From Qipengyuania profundimaris (GTDB lineage: Bacteria > Pseudomonadota > Alphaproteobacteria > Sphingomonadales > Sphingomonadaceae): 64,000 nt of DNA. The DNA lies in the NCBI RefSeq assembly GCF_030717945.1, contig NZ_JAVAIM010000001.1, positions 123,131 through 187,130 on the forward strand. The letters are read 5' to 3'. Of the stretch, positions 35,057 to 44,590 are shown in pieces. The notes beneath the pieces are model-generated. The model was given only the letters and a program-made list of their open reading frames with translations. It searched no databases and had not been told where the DNA came from. Within the stretch, counting starts at the first letter, position 1; each line of letters begins with the position of its first letter. Both the position numbers and the translations under genes were made by a program.

Positions 35057-35719
35057 TCAGTGTGGCAGGCCGATGACGCTGAGCTGCCGACCTGTCGTAT
35101 TTTCGCCGCGATGGCTGGCACGCCGGAACGAGTGGAAACGGTCCGGTTGGGAGTAGGTGTCCTCTCGCAGGTCATCAACTTGTGTGACACCTGCCCGAAC
35201 CAGCCGGTTGGCGGCAAATGCGGGTAGATCGAATTGCCAATGGCCCTCGCGCCCCTGCTCGAAGAATTGATCGTCCGCGTCGGAAAAGTTCGCCCTGAAG
35301 GCCTCGTCCACTTCGTAGCTTGGCTGCGCGATCGTCGGCCCGATCGCAGCGCGGATATCGGCCGGATCGCTTCCCGATCGCGCCATCGCCGCTACCGTAT
35401 TCTCGAGTACGCCGGATACCGCACCGCGCCAGCCCGCATGAGCAGCCCCGACGACGCCCGCCTGTTCGTCCACCAGCAAGACCGGCGCGCAATCGGCGGT
35501 GACGATGCCGAGCAGCAAGCCCGGCCGGTCGGTGACCAATGCATCGGCCTCGAGCGGTGAGGCCATGGCCTCCGTTGCGAAAACCACTTCCGGCGAATGG
35601 ACTTGCTCCACACGGACGAGCACGCCGTCCGGCAGGATCTCCTCGAGATCGAGCGGCGCGCATGTCGAAAAGGCGTGCGGTATCCCTTTCAGCAGGTTCG
35701 ATTGTAGTGCCTCAGCCAA
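35057..35719 (-). CDS. pgeF: Peptidoglycan editing factor PgeF / YfiH-family (laccase-domain) protein
   Basis: 220 residues, COG1496 family. The metal/active-site signature is TADCAPVLLVDEQAGVVGAAHAGWRG, with His in EQVHSPEV upstream and TYSQPDRFHSFRR near the end. In E. coli the family removes L-Ser-type misincorporated UDP-MurNAc peptides; others act on purine nucleosides. A TTG start at 35719 is used because AGGTGAG stands about eight bases upstream and no nearer ATG fits. The start lies eight bases inside the pepN 3' end. It is slightly shorter than usual at the N-terminus. Confidence 0.88.
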   Translation of the reverse strand: MAEALQSNLLKGIPHAFSTCAPLDLEEILPDGVLVRVEQVHSPEVVFATEAMASPLEADALVTDRPGLLLGIVTADCAPVLLVDEQAGVVGAAHAGWRGAVSGVLENTVAAMARSGSDPADIRAAIGPTIAQPSYEVDEAFRANFSDADDQFFEQGREGHWQFDLPAFAANRLVRAGVTQVDDLREDTYSQPDRFHSFRRASHRGENTTGRQLSVIGLPH

Positions 35720-38363
35720 GTGAGCGGCTCACCTGCTCATAGGTATCCCGCGACAGCTTGGGCGAGGCCGCGATCCGCTCGAGCTGCTTGCGCATCAGCG
35801 CAGCGCGTCCGGGCTCGATCCGCCGCCAACGGCCAAGCGGCGGCACGAAGCGCGCCGCCGTCTGCGGATTGATCGGATCGAGCGCGAGGATGAGGTCGGC
35901 GATCATGCGATAGCCTTCGCCGTCTTCGGCATGGAAGGCGTGCGGATTGGCCGCGAACGCCATGTAGAGCGATCGGACGCGATTGGGATTCTTCAGCGTG
36001 AAATCCGGATGCTCGGCCAGCGCCCTCACGTGCTCGATCGCATTCGGATGGAGCGACGAGGCCTGCAGCGCGAACCACTTGTCGATCACCAGCGCATTGC
36101 CCTGGAAGCGGTTGTAGAAATCGAGCAGCCGCGCAGTCCGCTCGGCACTGTCGGTCCCGGCCAGCACCATCAGCGCGCCCTGCCGGTCAGTCATGTTGTC
36201 GGCGCGATCGTATTGATGCGCTGCGAGTTCGACCGCCTTCGCCGGATCGCTTGCGGCGGCATAGGTCAGCACTTGGGTCTTGACCTTGCGCGCGCCACGG
36301 GCGGCCAGATCGAGCGAATACGGTAGTTGCTCCGCCCGCTCGTACAGACGGTGCATTTCGCTTTGCAGTCGCTTGCCCAACTCGCGCTTGAGTTGTTCGC
36401 GCTCGCTATGGATGCGGGCCGGATCGGCAACGAGCATCTGCTCGGCGAGATAGGTCTGGCTCGGGAGCAGCATCAGCTCGCCCCGCATCAGGTCGTCGAG
36501 CCTTTCGTCCACCAGCACAGCACGCATCGCTTCGGCGATATCGCCGACCGCTTCTTCGCGTTCCTGCTCCTCCAGTCCGCCGCCCGCTGCCGCGGCTAGA
36601 TGGCCGGTCATCAACTCCTGCATCGCCTCGTAGCGAGCGAAGGGATCATCGTCATGAGCAGCGAGAAACACCAGATCCTCGCGCGGGATGTCGCGCTCGA
36701 TCGTGACTGGCGCAGAGAAAGTCCGGTTGATTGAAAGCACAGGCTTGCGCTCGAAACCTTCGAACTCGTACTCCGCCTTCGCCGAATCGAGCACGACCAG
36801 CTCCTCGCCCGAATGCGTGCCCGCCTCGCGGTCGAACAGCGCGATCTTGAGGGGGATCGGCATGGGCTGCTTGTCGGGCTGGCCAGGCGTCGGCGGCACA
36901 TCCTGCGAGAGCGTCAGCCTGGCGGTCTGCCCCTCATGATGCAACTCAGCCGTGACCTTGGGGGTGCCGGCTTGCGAATACCACAGACGGAATTGCTTTA
37001 GATCGAGACCGGCCCCTTCCTCGATCGAGCTCACGAAATCCTCGCAGGTCGCCGCCTCGCCGTCGTGGCGCTCGAAATAGAGGTCGGTGCCCTGCCGGAA
37101 ACGCTCTTCGCCGGCCATCGTCCGCATCATGCGGATGACCTCGGCACCCTTGTTGTAGACGGTCGAGGTGTAGAAGTTGTTGATCTCGCGATAGGAATCG
37201 GGCCGGATCGGGTGCGCCAGCGGACCGGAATCCTCGGGGAATTGCACGCTACGCAGGATGCGCACATCCTCGATCCGCTTGACCGGCGCGCTGCCCATGT
37301 CGGCGCTGAACAGCTGGTCGCGCAGGACGGTGAAGCCTTCCTTCAGGCTCAGCTGGAACCAGTCGCGGCAGGTGATGCGATTGCCCGACCAATTGTGAAA
37401 ATACTCGTGGCCGATGACGCCCTCGATGCCATCGAAGTCGCCGTCGGTCGCGGTTTCCAGGTCGGCGAGGACGTATTTCGTGTTGAAGACGTTGAGGCCC
37501 TTGTTCTCCATCGCACCCATGTTGAAATCGCTCACCGCGACGATGTTGAACAGGTCGAGGTCGTATTCGCGCCCGAACACCTCCTCGTCCCATTTCATCG
37601 AGCGCTTGAGGCTCTCCATGGCGTGCGCGGTGCGTTCGAGATCGCCGTCGCGGACATAGACGTTCAGTTCGACCTCGCGCCCGCCCATGGTGGTGAAGCT
37701 GTCGGTCCGCGCCACCAGATCGCCGGCGACCAGCGCGAAGAGGTAGGAGGGCTTGGGCCAGGGATCGTGCCATTCGGCCCAATGCTGCTCCCCATCTTCG
37801 CCGGTCTCGACGCGGTTGCCGTTGCACAGAAGCACCGGGAACTGCGCCTTCGGGCCGCGCATGCGAACGGTATAAGTGCTGAGCACGTCGGGGCGGTCGG
37901 GGAAGAAGGTGATGCGGCGGAAGCCCTCGGCCTCGCACTGCGTGCAGAGCATGCCGTTCGAGGCGTAGAGGCCCATCAGCTGCGAATTGGCCGAAGGATC
38001 GATCTCGGTGACGATCTCGATCGTGTGACTGTAGCCCTCGAGCGTTACGACCAGATCGTCGCCATCCATCGTGTGGCCGGCGCATTCGGCTCCGTCGCAG
38101 GACAGCGAAAACAGCTCCAGCCCATCGCCGTTCAGGCGTATCGTGGGAGAGGCTTCGGCATCGGGATTGCGCTCTACCGAGAGGGTCGCGGTGACCCGGG
38201 TCCGCTCCAGCCCGAGCTCGAAATCGAGCCGCGTTTCGGTCACCAGCCAGGGGAACGGGGTGTAGTCCTCGCGCCGGATGGTCGCGGGCTCATGCGGCTC
38301 GGGAGCTGCATCGGCCATCGCGACATTGCCTTCGGGCGTGGCGGGGGTGCGGGCGATATCCAT
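35712..38363 (-). CDS. pepN: Aminopeptidase N (M1 family)
   Basis: Zinc aminopeptidase of 883 residues that removes N-terminal residues from cytosolic peptides. It has the exopeptidase motif GAMEN (about 283-287) and the zinc site HEYFHNW (about 319-325) followed by the third ligand in LKEGFT. Length and the large helical C-terminal half match E. coli-type PepN. The ATG at 38363 has AGGA upstream; a second in-frame ATG lies 15 codons later. It is divergent from the YeeZ-like gene by 42 bases and precedes pgeF. Confidence 0.97.
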   Translation of the reverse strand: MDIARTPATPEGNVAMADAAPEPHEPATIRREDYTPFPWLVTETRLDFELGLERTRVTATLSVERNPDAEASPTIRLNGDGLELFSLSCDGAECAGHTMDGDDLVVTLEGYSHTIEIVTEIDPSANSQLMGLYASNGMLCTQCEAEGFRRITFFPDRPDVLSTYTVRMRGPKAQFPVLLCNGNRVETGEDGEQHWAEWHDPWPKPSYLFALVAGDLVARTDSFTTMGGREVELNVYVRDGDLERTAHAMESLKRSMKWDEEVFGREYDLDLFNIVAVSDFNMGAMENKGLNVFNTKYVLADLETATDGDFDGIEGVIGHEYFHNWSGNRITCRDWFQLSLKEGFTVLRDQLFSADMGSAPVKRIEDVRILRSVQFPEDSGPLAHPIRPDSYREINNFYTSTVYNKGAEVIRMMRTMAGEERFRQGTDLYFERHDGEAATCEDFVSSIEEGAGLDLKQFRLWYSQAGTPKVTAELHHEGQTARLTLSQDVPPTPGQPDKQPMPIPLKIALFDREAGTHSGEELVVLDSAKAEYEFEGFERKPVLSINRTFSAPVTIERDIPREDLVFLAAHDDDPFARYEAMQELMTGHLAAAAGGGLEEQEREEAVGDIAEAMRAVLVDERLDDLMRGELMLLPSQTYLAEQMLVADPARIHSEREQLKRELGKRLQSEMHRLYERAEQLPYSLDLAARGARKVKTQVLTYAAASDPAKAVELAAHQYDRADNMTDRQGALMVLAGTDSAERTARLLDFYNRFQGNALVIDKWFALQASSLHPNAIEHVRALAEHPDFTLKNPNRVRSLYMAFAANPHAFHAEDGEGYRMIADLILALDPINPQTAARFVPPLGRWRRIEPGRAALMRKQLERIAASPKLSRDTYEQVSRSLG

Positions 38364-38405
38364 GGAAATCCTGTGCTTTTGCGTGTCTTCGGGTAATACG
38401 CCCCG

Positions 38406-39191
38406 ATGCCACAAATGTTCATCTTCGGCCTCGGCTACACGGCCAAGCGGATCGCGCAAGCGCTGAGCAACGCCGGCTGGTCAGTCGAGGCTACCGGAAG
38501 CGACGGGACGATCGCCTTCGATGACGAGCCTGCCGTGCTTTCCGCGCTGGCCGCATCGAGCCATGTTGTGAGTTCCGTCCCGCCCTCCGATGGCAGCGAT
38601 CCGGTGCTGGACCGCTATGGCGCGGCGCTCGGCGACAAATGGCTGGGCTACCTTTCCTCGACCGGCGTTTACGGCGACTGGCAAGGCGCGTGGGTGGACG
38701 AGGCAACCCCGACCGGCGGCGGGCGGCGAACCGCGCGCAGCGACTGCGATGCGCGCTGGCTGGAAATGGGCGCGCGGGTCTTCCGTCTACCGGGTATCTA
38801 CGGGCCGGGACGCAGTGCCTTCGAGCGGATACGCGAGGGCAAGGCCCACCGGATCGATCTGCCGGGGCAGGTCTTCAGCCGCGTACACGTCGACGATATC
38901 GTGAGCGGCGTGGTCGCTGCCGTCGAGACCCATGCACCGCCCGGCGCCTACAATCTCGCCGACGACCTGCCGACCGGCCAGAATGCGGTGATCGAAGAAG
39001 CGTGCCGCCTGCTCGGGGTCGAGCCCCCGCCGCTTCAGACGATGGACGAAGCCGACCTGTCGCCCATGGCGCGCGGTTTCTATGCCGAAAACCGCCGGGT
39101 GGCGAACGCCAAGGCGAAACGGGTGCTGGGTTGGCAGCCGGAATATCCGACTTTCCAGAAAGGTCTCGTTGCGATCAAGGCTCGGGAGTAG
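38406..39191 (+). CDS. YeeZ-like NAD(P)-dependent epimerase/reductase
   Basis: 261-residue extended-SDR protein. N-terminal Rossmann motif FGLGYTAKRIAQAL, STGVYGDWQGAWVDE in the active-site region and FRLPGIYGPGRSAFERI, typical of the YeeZ branch. The substrate is not known. An alternative ATG lies three codons downstream. The last 17 bases overlap the convergent DMT transporter gene. Confidence 0.88.
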   Translation: MPQMFIFGLGYTAKRIAQALSNAGWSVEATGSDGTIAFDDEPAVLSALAASSHVVSSVPPSDGSDPVLDRYGAALGDKWLGYLSSTGVYGDWQGAWVDEATPTGGGRRTARSDCDARWLEMGARVFRLPGIYGPGRSAFERIREGKAHRIDLPGQVFSRVHVDDIVSGVVAAVETHAPPGAYNLADDLPTGQNAVIEEACRLLGVEPPPLQTMDEADLSPMARGFYAENRRVANAKAKRVLGWQPEYPTFQKGLVAIKARE

Positions 39192-40110
39192 CGCGTCTCG
39201 GTGGCGGGGCCGCTCGGCCGCGCATGGCCACGATCATCCCGGTCAGCGTGATCGCCGCACCTGTTGCGGGCAGTGGCCCCCACACGAAGCCCTCGAACAG
39301 GGTGGACAGGATCATGGCCACGACCGGCACGATGACCGAGCTGTAGGCTGCCTTGCCAGCGCCGACCTTGCGGACGAGGCCGTAGTAGAGCGGGAAGGTC
39401 ACCACCGATCCGGCAAGCCCGAGATAGAGGATGCCGAGCGTATAAGCCGGTCGCTGGTCGAACACCGGCGGTCCCGAGACGACCAGCGCGAAGACAGCAT
39501 TGATCGCGACACCGACCAGCATTGCCCAAGCGAGCAGCGTGAGCAGCGGCTGGCGTTTCGCCCCCTCCATCGCCTGCACGATATTGGCAGCGCTGGCGGC
39601 GAGAATTCCGCCGACAGTCAACGCCGCGCCGGTCAACACTTCGCCGAGCGTGGCCGGAGAGGCGCGATACTCCTGTGCGAACAACATCGCTACGCCGACC
39701 GCGGCAATCGACGAACCAAGCACGAATTCGCGGCTGATCGGCTGGCCGAGAAACATGCGCCCCAGCATCGCGTTCGGCACCACAAGCAGCGCGAACATCA
39801 CCGCCACCAGCCCCGAGGTAATGAACCGCTCCGCATTGTAGACAAAGCCGAAATTGAGCGAGAACTGGAACAGCGCCAGAGCGACAACCCAGCGCCATCC
39901 GCCAGCTGCGACACGAAGGCTCTCGCCGCGCAACTTGGCCAGCGCGAACATGCCGAGCGCGGCGACGATGAAACGATAGGTGATGGACCAGGCAGGCGGG
40001 ACGCTCGAGATCTGGTCGCGGATGACCAGCCAGGTCCCGCCCCAAATGACGCTGACGAGCAGGAAGGCCCCGAAGTTGCGCGGGGTGAACAGGCTCTCGC
40101 TTGGCGTCAT
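39175..40110 (-). CDS. DMT-superfamily (EamA) transporter
   Basis: 311 residues with ten predicted membrane helices in two EamA repeats. It starts TPRNFGAFLLVSVIWGGTWLVIRDQ; the second repeat includes ILYLGLAGSVVTFPLYYGLVRKVG. EamA proteins export amino acids or other metabolites, and the substrate is unknown. The start overlaps the ltaE stop by four bases (ATGA). Coupling with a threonine aldolase suggests amino-acid export, which is inference. Confidence 0.9.
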   Translation of the reverse strand: MTPSESLFTPRNFGAFLLVSVIWGGTWLVIRDQISSVPPAWSITYRFIVAALGMFALAKLRGESLRVAAGGWRWVVALALFQFSLNFGFVYNAERFITSGLVAVMFALLVVPNAMLGRMFLGQPISREFVLGSSIAAVGVAMLFAQEYRASPATLGEVLTGAALTVGGILAASAANIVQAMEGAKRQPLLTLLAWAMLVGVAINAVFALVVSGPPVFDQRPAYTLGILYLGLAGSVVTFPLYYGLVRKVGAGKAAYSSVIVPVVAMILSTLFEGFVWGPLPATGAAITLTGMIVAMRGRAAPPPRRATPEP

Positions 40111-41114
40111 AGGTCGGCGATAGCCTTCGACAGTGCCCGCGCATCCTCTTCGCGCGTGTTCCAGGCGGTCACGAAGCGGGCGGCATCCGCGCCCCAGTCG
40201 TAGAAGCCGAAGCCCTGTTCGCGCAGCGTCTCGCGTTCGGCGGCGGTGCAGCGCACGAACAGTTCGTTCGCCTCGACCGGGTGCATCAGGCGCTCGCCGC
40301 ACGCACCGGCGATCTCCGCCGCCGCCGCATTGGCGGAGCGCGCATTGGCAAGCCACAGATCGTCTTTCAGCATCGCATGGACCTGCGCGGCGAGAAAACG
40401 GCCCTTGGACTGCAGATGGCCTGCCCGCTTGCGGCGATAGCGCGCAATATCGGCGGCCTGCGGGTCGAAGAACACGATCGCCTCCGCGCTCATCGCGCCG
40501 TTCTTCACGAAGCCGAAGCTGAGCGCATCGACCGGGCCAGCGGCATCCGCGGCGCTGCAATCGAGGAAAGCCGCGGCATTGCCGAAGCGCGCGCCGTCCA
40601 TATGCAGGCCGAGCCCGCGTTCCTTCGCCAGCGCGGCAATCGCGGCGACTTCGTCCGCGCGATAGCTGCCGCCGTATTCGCTGGCTTGGGTGATCGAGAT
40701 TGCATGTGGCTGGACCTGGTGCACATCGTCGCGAATCGGGTCGATCACCGCGCGAATGCTTTCGGGAGTCAGCTTCGCGCCCTCGCCCTCGGCCAGCAGC
40801 AGCTTCGCACCGTGGAGGTAGAAACCGGGTGCGCCGCCTTCGTCCATCTCGATATGCGCCTCGCGGTGGCAGACCACCCCGCCATGGGGCTGCACCATGG
40901 TGGCGAGCGCGATGCAGTTGGCCGCCGTGCCGGTTGCGACCCAAAGTCCCGCGCATTCGCGGCCGAACAGCGCCGAGAGTTTCTCGTCGAGCGCGCCGCT
41001 CAGCGCGTCGCCGTCATAGGGGCTGTCCGGCTCGTCGGCAGCGCGCATCGCCTCCCACACGGCAGGGTGAACGCTGGCGGCATTGTCGGACAGGAACTGC
41101 ATGGGAACGCGCAT
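40107..41114 (-). CDS. ltaE: Low-specificity threonine aldolase-type PLP enzyme
   Basis: 335-residue fold-type I PLP enzyme that splits threonine or allo-threonine to glycine and acetaldehyde. It shows FLSDNAASVHPAVWEAM at the N-terminus, ATGTAANCIAL, GLGLHMDGARFGNAA with the cofactor Asp, and SFGFVKNGAM with the likely Schiff-base Lys. Family members that act on related beta-hydroxy amino acids cannot be excluded. It is first in a two-gene unit with a DMT transporter. Confidence 0.88.
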   Translation of the reverse strand: MRVPMQFLSDNAASVHPAVWEAMRAADEPDSPYDGDALSGALDEKLSALFGRECAGLWVATGTAANCIALATMVQPHGGVVCHREAHIEMDEGGAPGFYLHGAKLLLAEGEGAKLTPESIRAVIDPIRDDVHQVQPHAISITQASEYGGSYRADEVAAIAALAKERGLGLHMDGARFGNAAAFLDCSAADAAGPVDALSFGFVKNGAMSAEAIVFFDPQAADIARYRRKRAGHLQSKGRFLAAQVHAMLKDDLWLANARSANAAAAEIAGACGERLMHPVEANELFVRCTAAERETLREQGFGFYDWGADAARFVTAWNTREEDARALSKAIADL

Positions 41115-41153
41115 AACGAGGCAGGCATTGGTTGCACAGAAAGGAATTCATGC

Positions 41154-41453
41154 ATGAGCGAGAGCAGCGAAATCACTGTCGAGAAAAAGGGCGACGAGAG
41201 CCGGGGCGCCTATACGGTCGACCTAAAGGGCGTCGAGCGGCAGGCGGAACTCACTTGGGTGACGCAGAACGGCGTGCGCCATGCCAATCACACCTTCGTG
41301 CCGCCCGAGATGCGCGGCAAGGGAATCGCTGGTAAGCTGGTCGATGCGCTAATCGCCGATGCGCGCAATCAAGGCTTCAAGATCGCGCCCGACTGCTCCT
41401 ATGTCGAGGCAGCCTTCCGCCGCAATCCCGAATGGTCGGACTTACGCGCCTGA
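41154..41453 (+). CDS. GNAT-family N-acetyltransferase, YjdJ-like small type
   Basis: 99 residues. It is a short GNAT of the GCN5-related N-acetyltransferase-like (YjdJ) class: ANHTFVPPEMRGKGIAGKLVDALIADARNQGFKI contains the acetyl-CoA-binding RGKGIA loop, and CSYVEAAFRRNPEWSDL is the typical ending. AAGGA lies nine bases before the ATG at 41154. The longer open frame upstream is a shadow of ltaE. It converges with the PH-domain gene and overlaps it by 12 bases. Confidence 0.88.
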   Translation: MSESSEITVEKKGDESRGAYTVDLKGVERQAELTWVTQNGVRHANHTFVPPEMRGKGIAGKLVDALIADARNQGFKIAPDCSYVEAAFRRNPEWSDLRA

Positions 41454-42968
41454 GGGTTCGCGCTCAAGCATCTGCGAGAAATCGGTGGTGGCAATGCTGT
41501 CGAGGATCGCGCTGCGCCAGCGCCGCGCCTGATCGACCGGCATCGCTTCGACTTCGAAGGTGCCGCCCGCAAGGCCGAGCTTCAGGACGGCATAACCACG
41601 TAGTTTCGCGAGCGGGCCCTGTTTTATCTCGACCGACTGCAGACGAACTCTCGAGCCGATGGTGGTTTTCGGGGCCAGCCAGCCGTGGCGGGAATAGATA
41701 AAGCGGTCGCCGAGAGAATGACGGTCGAAGCGGTAGAGGTAATACTCACGCACCGCGCCCAACACGCCGATGCCGAGCGGCAGGAGAGCGCTCCACCACA
41801 GCGGCGAGAACAGCCACACGGGAACGGCGATCGCGCCCATGATGGCGAGATCGATCAGCGCGCCATCGACGCTCGCCTTGGCGCTGCGCCTGCTCCAGTA
41901 CAAATCCTTGCTCGGTAGGGCGAAGCCGGTGGTCGCGGCAATCGGCTCGATCTCCCGCATCTTTGCGAAAGGCGCGGCTTCGTGATTGGCCGACGCGCTG
42001 TCGCTGGCGAGGCTGACCACGCCGAGCCCGTACCAACCGAAGAAGCGCCGCACGAGGCCCGTTTTCAGCCGCAAGGCCTGCACGCGGTGGATCGGCATGA
42101 CGACATCGGTCCGCGTGACGAGGCCGCGCCGTCGCCGCAACCCGGTCTCGGTGCGCTCCAACAGGAAATCCCATTCGCGAAGGGCCGTGCGCACGACCCC
42201 CGTCGCGACTCCGACCGCGAGGAGCGCCGCGACCCCTGCCGCGATGCCCACGAACTGGGCGAGAGGGCCGAGCCCGGCCAGATACTGTCCCGGCCCGGCC
42301 AGCCGCTGCTGCCATTCGTCGATATCCCACAGGTCGAAATCGATCAGGAAATCGAACTGCTGGACCGCGCCGAAAACCACGGCGACGACTGCCAGCGAAA
42401 ACTCGAACAGGCCGAAGGTCAGCACGCGGCGGGGCGGCATGGCAAAGAGCACGTCGGCTTCGGCGCGCTCGACCTCGACTGCTGCTTCCGGGACCTCGCG
42501 CCCCTCGCGTCGCGCCTTGACGGTATCGCGGAGGCGATCACCCTCGGCTTCGGTCAGGTAGGCGAGCTTGAGATCGTCGCCCCCACCCGCGCCGGTTTCG
42601 AACTTCACCTCGACCAGGCCGAACAGCCGTGGGATGAGCTTCTGCTCGACGCTGACGTCCTGAATGCGCTCGTAGGGGACGGAGCGCGCAGCGCGCGACA
42701 GCAAGCCGCTTTCGACCCGGATGTCGCTTTCGCGCACCTCGTAGGTGAGCCGGGTCCACTGGAAATAGGCAAGCACGAAGTTCAGGCCGATCACGACCAC
42801 GATCAGCGGCAGGAAATAGGTCAGCAGATCCGCCAGATCGCCATCGTCGAGAATCGTGTAGCCGCCCACCACGATCGGCACGACCAGCTGCGTGAGCATC
42901 GTCGCCGCCTTGACCGCGAAGGTCTTCGGATGGGTGCGCTGCGGCTTGCCGGCCGCTTCGGGGCTCAT
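41442..42968 (-). CDS. PH-domain (bPH2/YdbT-like) membrane protein
   Basis: 508 residues with several membrane helices and three bacterial PH-like domains, marked by repeated patterns such as LTYEVRESDIRVESGLLSRAARSVPYERIQDV and FIYSRHGWLAPKTTIGSRVRLQSVEI. This is the YdbT layout; function is poorly known, with roles proposed in membrane stress or bacteriocin resistance in Bacillus. The start is coupled by a four-base overlap to the smaller YdbS-like gene upstream. Confidence 0.87.
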   Translation of the reverse strand: MSPEAAGKPQRTHPKTFAVKAATMLTQLVVPIVVGGYTILDDGDLADLLTYFLPLIVVVIGLNFVLAYFQWTRLTYEVRESDIRVESGLLSRAARSVPYERIQDVSVEQKLIPRLFGLVEVKFETGAGGGDDLKLAYLTEAEGDRLRDTVKARREGREVPEAAVEVERAEADVLFAMPPRRVLTFGLFEFSLAVVAVVFGAVQQFDFLIDFDLWDIDEWQQRLAGPGQYLAGLGPLAQFVGIAAGVAALLAVGVATGVVRTALREWDFLLERTETGLRRRRGLVTRTDVVMPIHRVQALRLKTGLVRRFFGWYGLGVVSLASDSASANHEAAPFAKMREIEPIAATTGFALPSKDLYWSRRSAKASVDGALIDLAIMGAIAVPVWLFSPLWWSALLPLGIGVLGAVREYYLYRFDRHSLGDRFIYSRHGWLAPKTTIGSRVRLQSVEIKQGPLAKLRGYAVLKLGLAGGTFEVEAMPVDQARRWRSAILDSIATTDFSQMLEREPSGA

Positions 42969-43429
42969 TGCGTGTCGCGCCGGATGGCAGCGCGGATTTC
43001 CTCGCGCATCGCAGCCGCGTCCTCCTGCGCAAGGCCGGGCAGCGACACCGAGGCGTTATGCGATCCGGCGGTATGCACGGTGAGCGTGGCGAGGTGGAAC
43101 AAGCGCTCCAGCGGACCCTGGTTCACATCTATGTGCTGCACCCGCCCGAACGGCACGACCGTGTCCGAGCGGAACAATATCCCGCGCACCACGCGCAGCC
43201 GCTCTTCGGCCAGCGAGTATCCGCGCGCGGCATAGCGGCGCATCGGCATGCGGATCAGCAGCCAGAGCGAAATGACGATGACCGGGATCCAGACCGCTCC
43301 GGTATAGCCCGGTATCGCGATTTCCGCCGCCGTCGCTCCGGCGAGCAGCACCAGCGCGAAAATCGCGAATTGCAGGCGGAGCATGGAGGCATAGGCCGGG
43401 TCGAGCGGCGTGAGCGGTTGGTCTTCCAT
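42965..43429 (-). CDS. PH-domain (YdbS-like) membrane protein
   Basis: 154 residues: two membrane helices near the N-terminus (LQFAIFALVLLAGATAAEI and AVWIPVIVISLWLLIRM), then one PH-like domain with YAARGYSLAEERLRVVRGILFRSDTVVPFGRVQHIDV. It is the YdbS partner of the larger YdbT-like protein. The ATG at 43429 (MEDQPLTPLDPAYA) is preferred to a TTG 12 codons upstream. Confidence 0.86.
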   Translation of the reverse strand: MEDQPLTPLDPAYASMLRLQFAIFALVLLAGATAAEIAIPGYTGAVWIPVIVISLWLLIRMPMRRYAARGYSLAEERLRVVRGILFRSDTVVPFGRVQHIDVNQGPLERLFHLATLTVHTAGSHNASVSLPGLAQEDAAAMREEIRAAIRRDTQ

Positions 43430-43514
43430 ACCGTCATAGCTACGCAATACAGCGCGCGCTTTCAATTGTTTCCGCCGCCCGTTTCGTTAGGCTCCGACAG
43501 CGAAGGAGAGAGTT

Positions 43515-44411
43515 ATGGAAATCGACAGACTGATGTTCCGCGACGGGCTGATGGAGGGGGAGCGCATTCTGGTAACCGGCGGCGGGACGGGCCTCGGCAA
43601 GGTAATGACCGAGGCTTTCCTCAAGCTGGGCGCAGAGGTTCATATTTGCGGACGGCGGCAGGGCAAGCTGGACGAAACCGCGCAACAGCTGATGGATGCG
43701 CACGGCGGCACGGTAATCGGCCATGCCTGCGACATCCGCGATGCCGACGCGATCAAGGCGATGGTCGATGCCATCTGGGAGCGCGGGCCGCTGACCGGCG
43801 TGGTCAACAATGCGGCGGGCAATTTTGTCAGCCGGACGGAGGATCTGTCGGTGAACGGCTTCAACGCCATCAGCGATATCGTGTTTCGGGGCACGTTTTA
43901 CGTCACGCTGGAAGTGGGCAAGCGACTGATCGCAGAAAAGCGCAAGGCAAGCTTCCTCTCGATCCTCACGACATGGGTGTGGAACGGCAGCGCTTTCGTG
44001 GTCCCGAGTGCGATGAGCAAGGCGGGCATCAACGCGATGACGCAGAGCCTCGCCGTCGAATGGGGCCGCTACGGCCTGCGTTTCAACGCGATCGCCCCCG
44101 GCCTCTTCCCGACCAAGGGTATGAGCGCGCGGCTCTCACCCGGCGGGCGCGGCGGCAATTCGAACGACGAAATGAACCCGATGGGCCGCCACGGCGAGAT
44201 GCACGAACTCGCCAACCTCGCGACCTTCCTGATGGGGCCGGGCGCGGAATGGGTGAACGGCCAGACCATCGCCATCGACGGAGCAGGCTACCAGGCGACC
44301 GGCGGCACCTTCTGGGGCACGCTGCACGGCCTCGGCGACGAGGAATGGAGCGCCATGCGCGACATGATCAAGGGGACGAATGCGCAGGATAAGGCGGAGC
44401 GGAGTATTTAG
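43515..44411 (+). CDS. SDR-family oxidoreductase, 2,4-dienoyl-CoA reductase-like
   Basis: 298 residues. Cofactor loop VTGGGTGLGKVMTEAF (about 21-36), CDIRDADAIK, VVNNAAGNFVSRTEDLS and a C-terminal GAEWVNGQTIAIDGAGYQATGG resemble the 2,4-dienoyl-CoA reductase/peroxisomal branch of SDRs, where a Lys near the usual Tyr position participates (SAMSKAGIN here, with Tyr absent). A role in unsaturated fatty-acyl-CoA oxidation is likely but unproven. AAGGAGAG precedes the ATG. Confidence 0.82.
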   Translation: MEIDRLMFRDGLMEGERILVTGGGTGLGKVMTEAFLKLGAEVHICGRRQGKLDETAQQLMDAHGGTVIGHACDIRDADAIKAMVDAIWERGPLTGVVNNAAGNFVSRTEDLSVNGFNAISDIVFRGTFYVTLEVGKRLIAEKRKASFLSILTTWVWNGSAFVVPSAMSKAGINAMTQSLAVEWGRYGLRFNAIAPGLFPTKGMSARLSPGGRGGNSNDEMNPMGRHGEMHELANLATFLMGPGAEWVNGQTIAIDGAGYQATGGTFWGTLHGLGDEEWSAMRDMIKGTNAQDKAERSI

Positions 44412-44430
44412 GTTTCGCTGCGCTTTCTGA

Positions 44431-44548
44431 TTTTTGTTTTTCGCACCGACATCCGTCGGTGCGTCCTCGGCGCTGATCTTCCCTCGCTTCGCTCGGACAG
44501 GCACCTGCGGGCGGGCGGTCGCCCTTGCCGGGCCTCCGCCGGCCCGGA
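44431..44548 (+). repeat. Multi-hairpin interspersed repeat, copy 1
   Basis: Starts in a T-rich run (44431-44441). Hairpin A is CGCACCGAC/GTCGGTGCG with an ATCC loop (44442-44463). GTCCTCGG follows, then a CTGCGGGCG block. The next hairpin is GGGC-GGTC-GCCC (44513-44524). Hairpin C is CCGGGCC/GGCCCGG with a TCCGCC loop (44528-44547). The same order occurs at 53577, with compensatory changes in two stems. It lies in a convergent intergenic region past the SDR stop. It is not a gene and has no coding signal. Confidence 0.85.
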
Positions 44549-44590
44549 TTTTGCGCGAGCCCTCCTCTCCCAGAGCACCGAGCGCAGCGA

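Noticed and set aside
37065-38396. 443-codon open frame antisense to pepN, and similar frames antisense to pheS, ileS and the PH-domain gene
   Set aside because: All mirror well-conserved genes on the other strand and show no recognisable motif or start signal.
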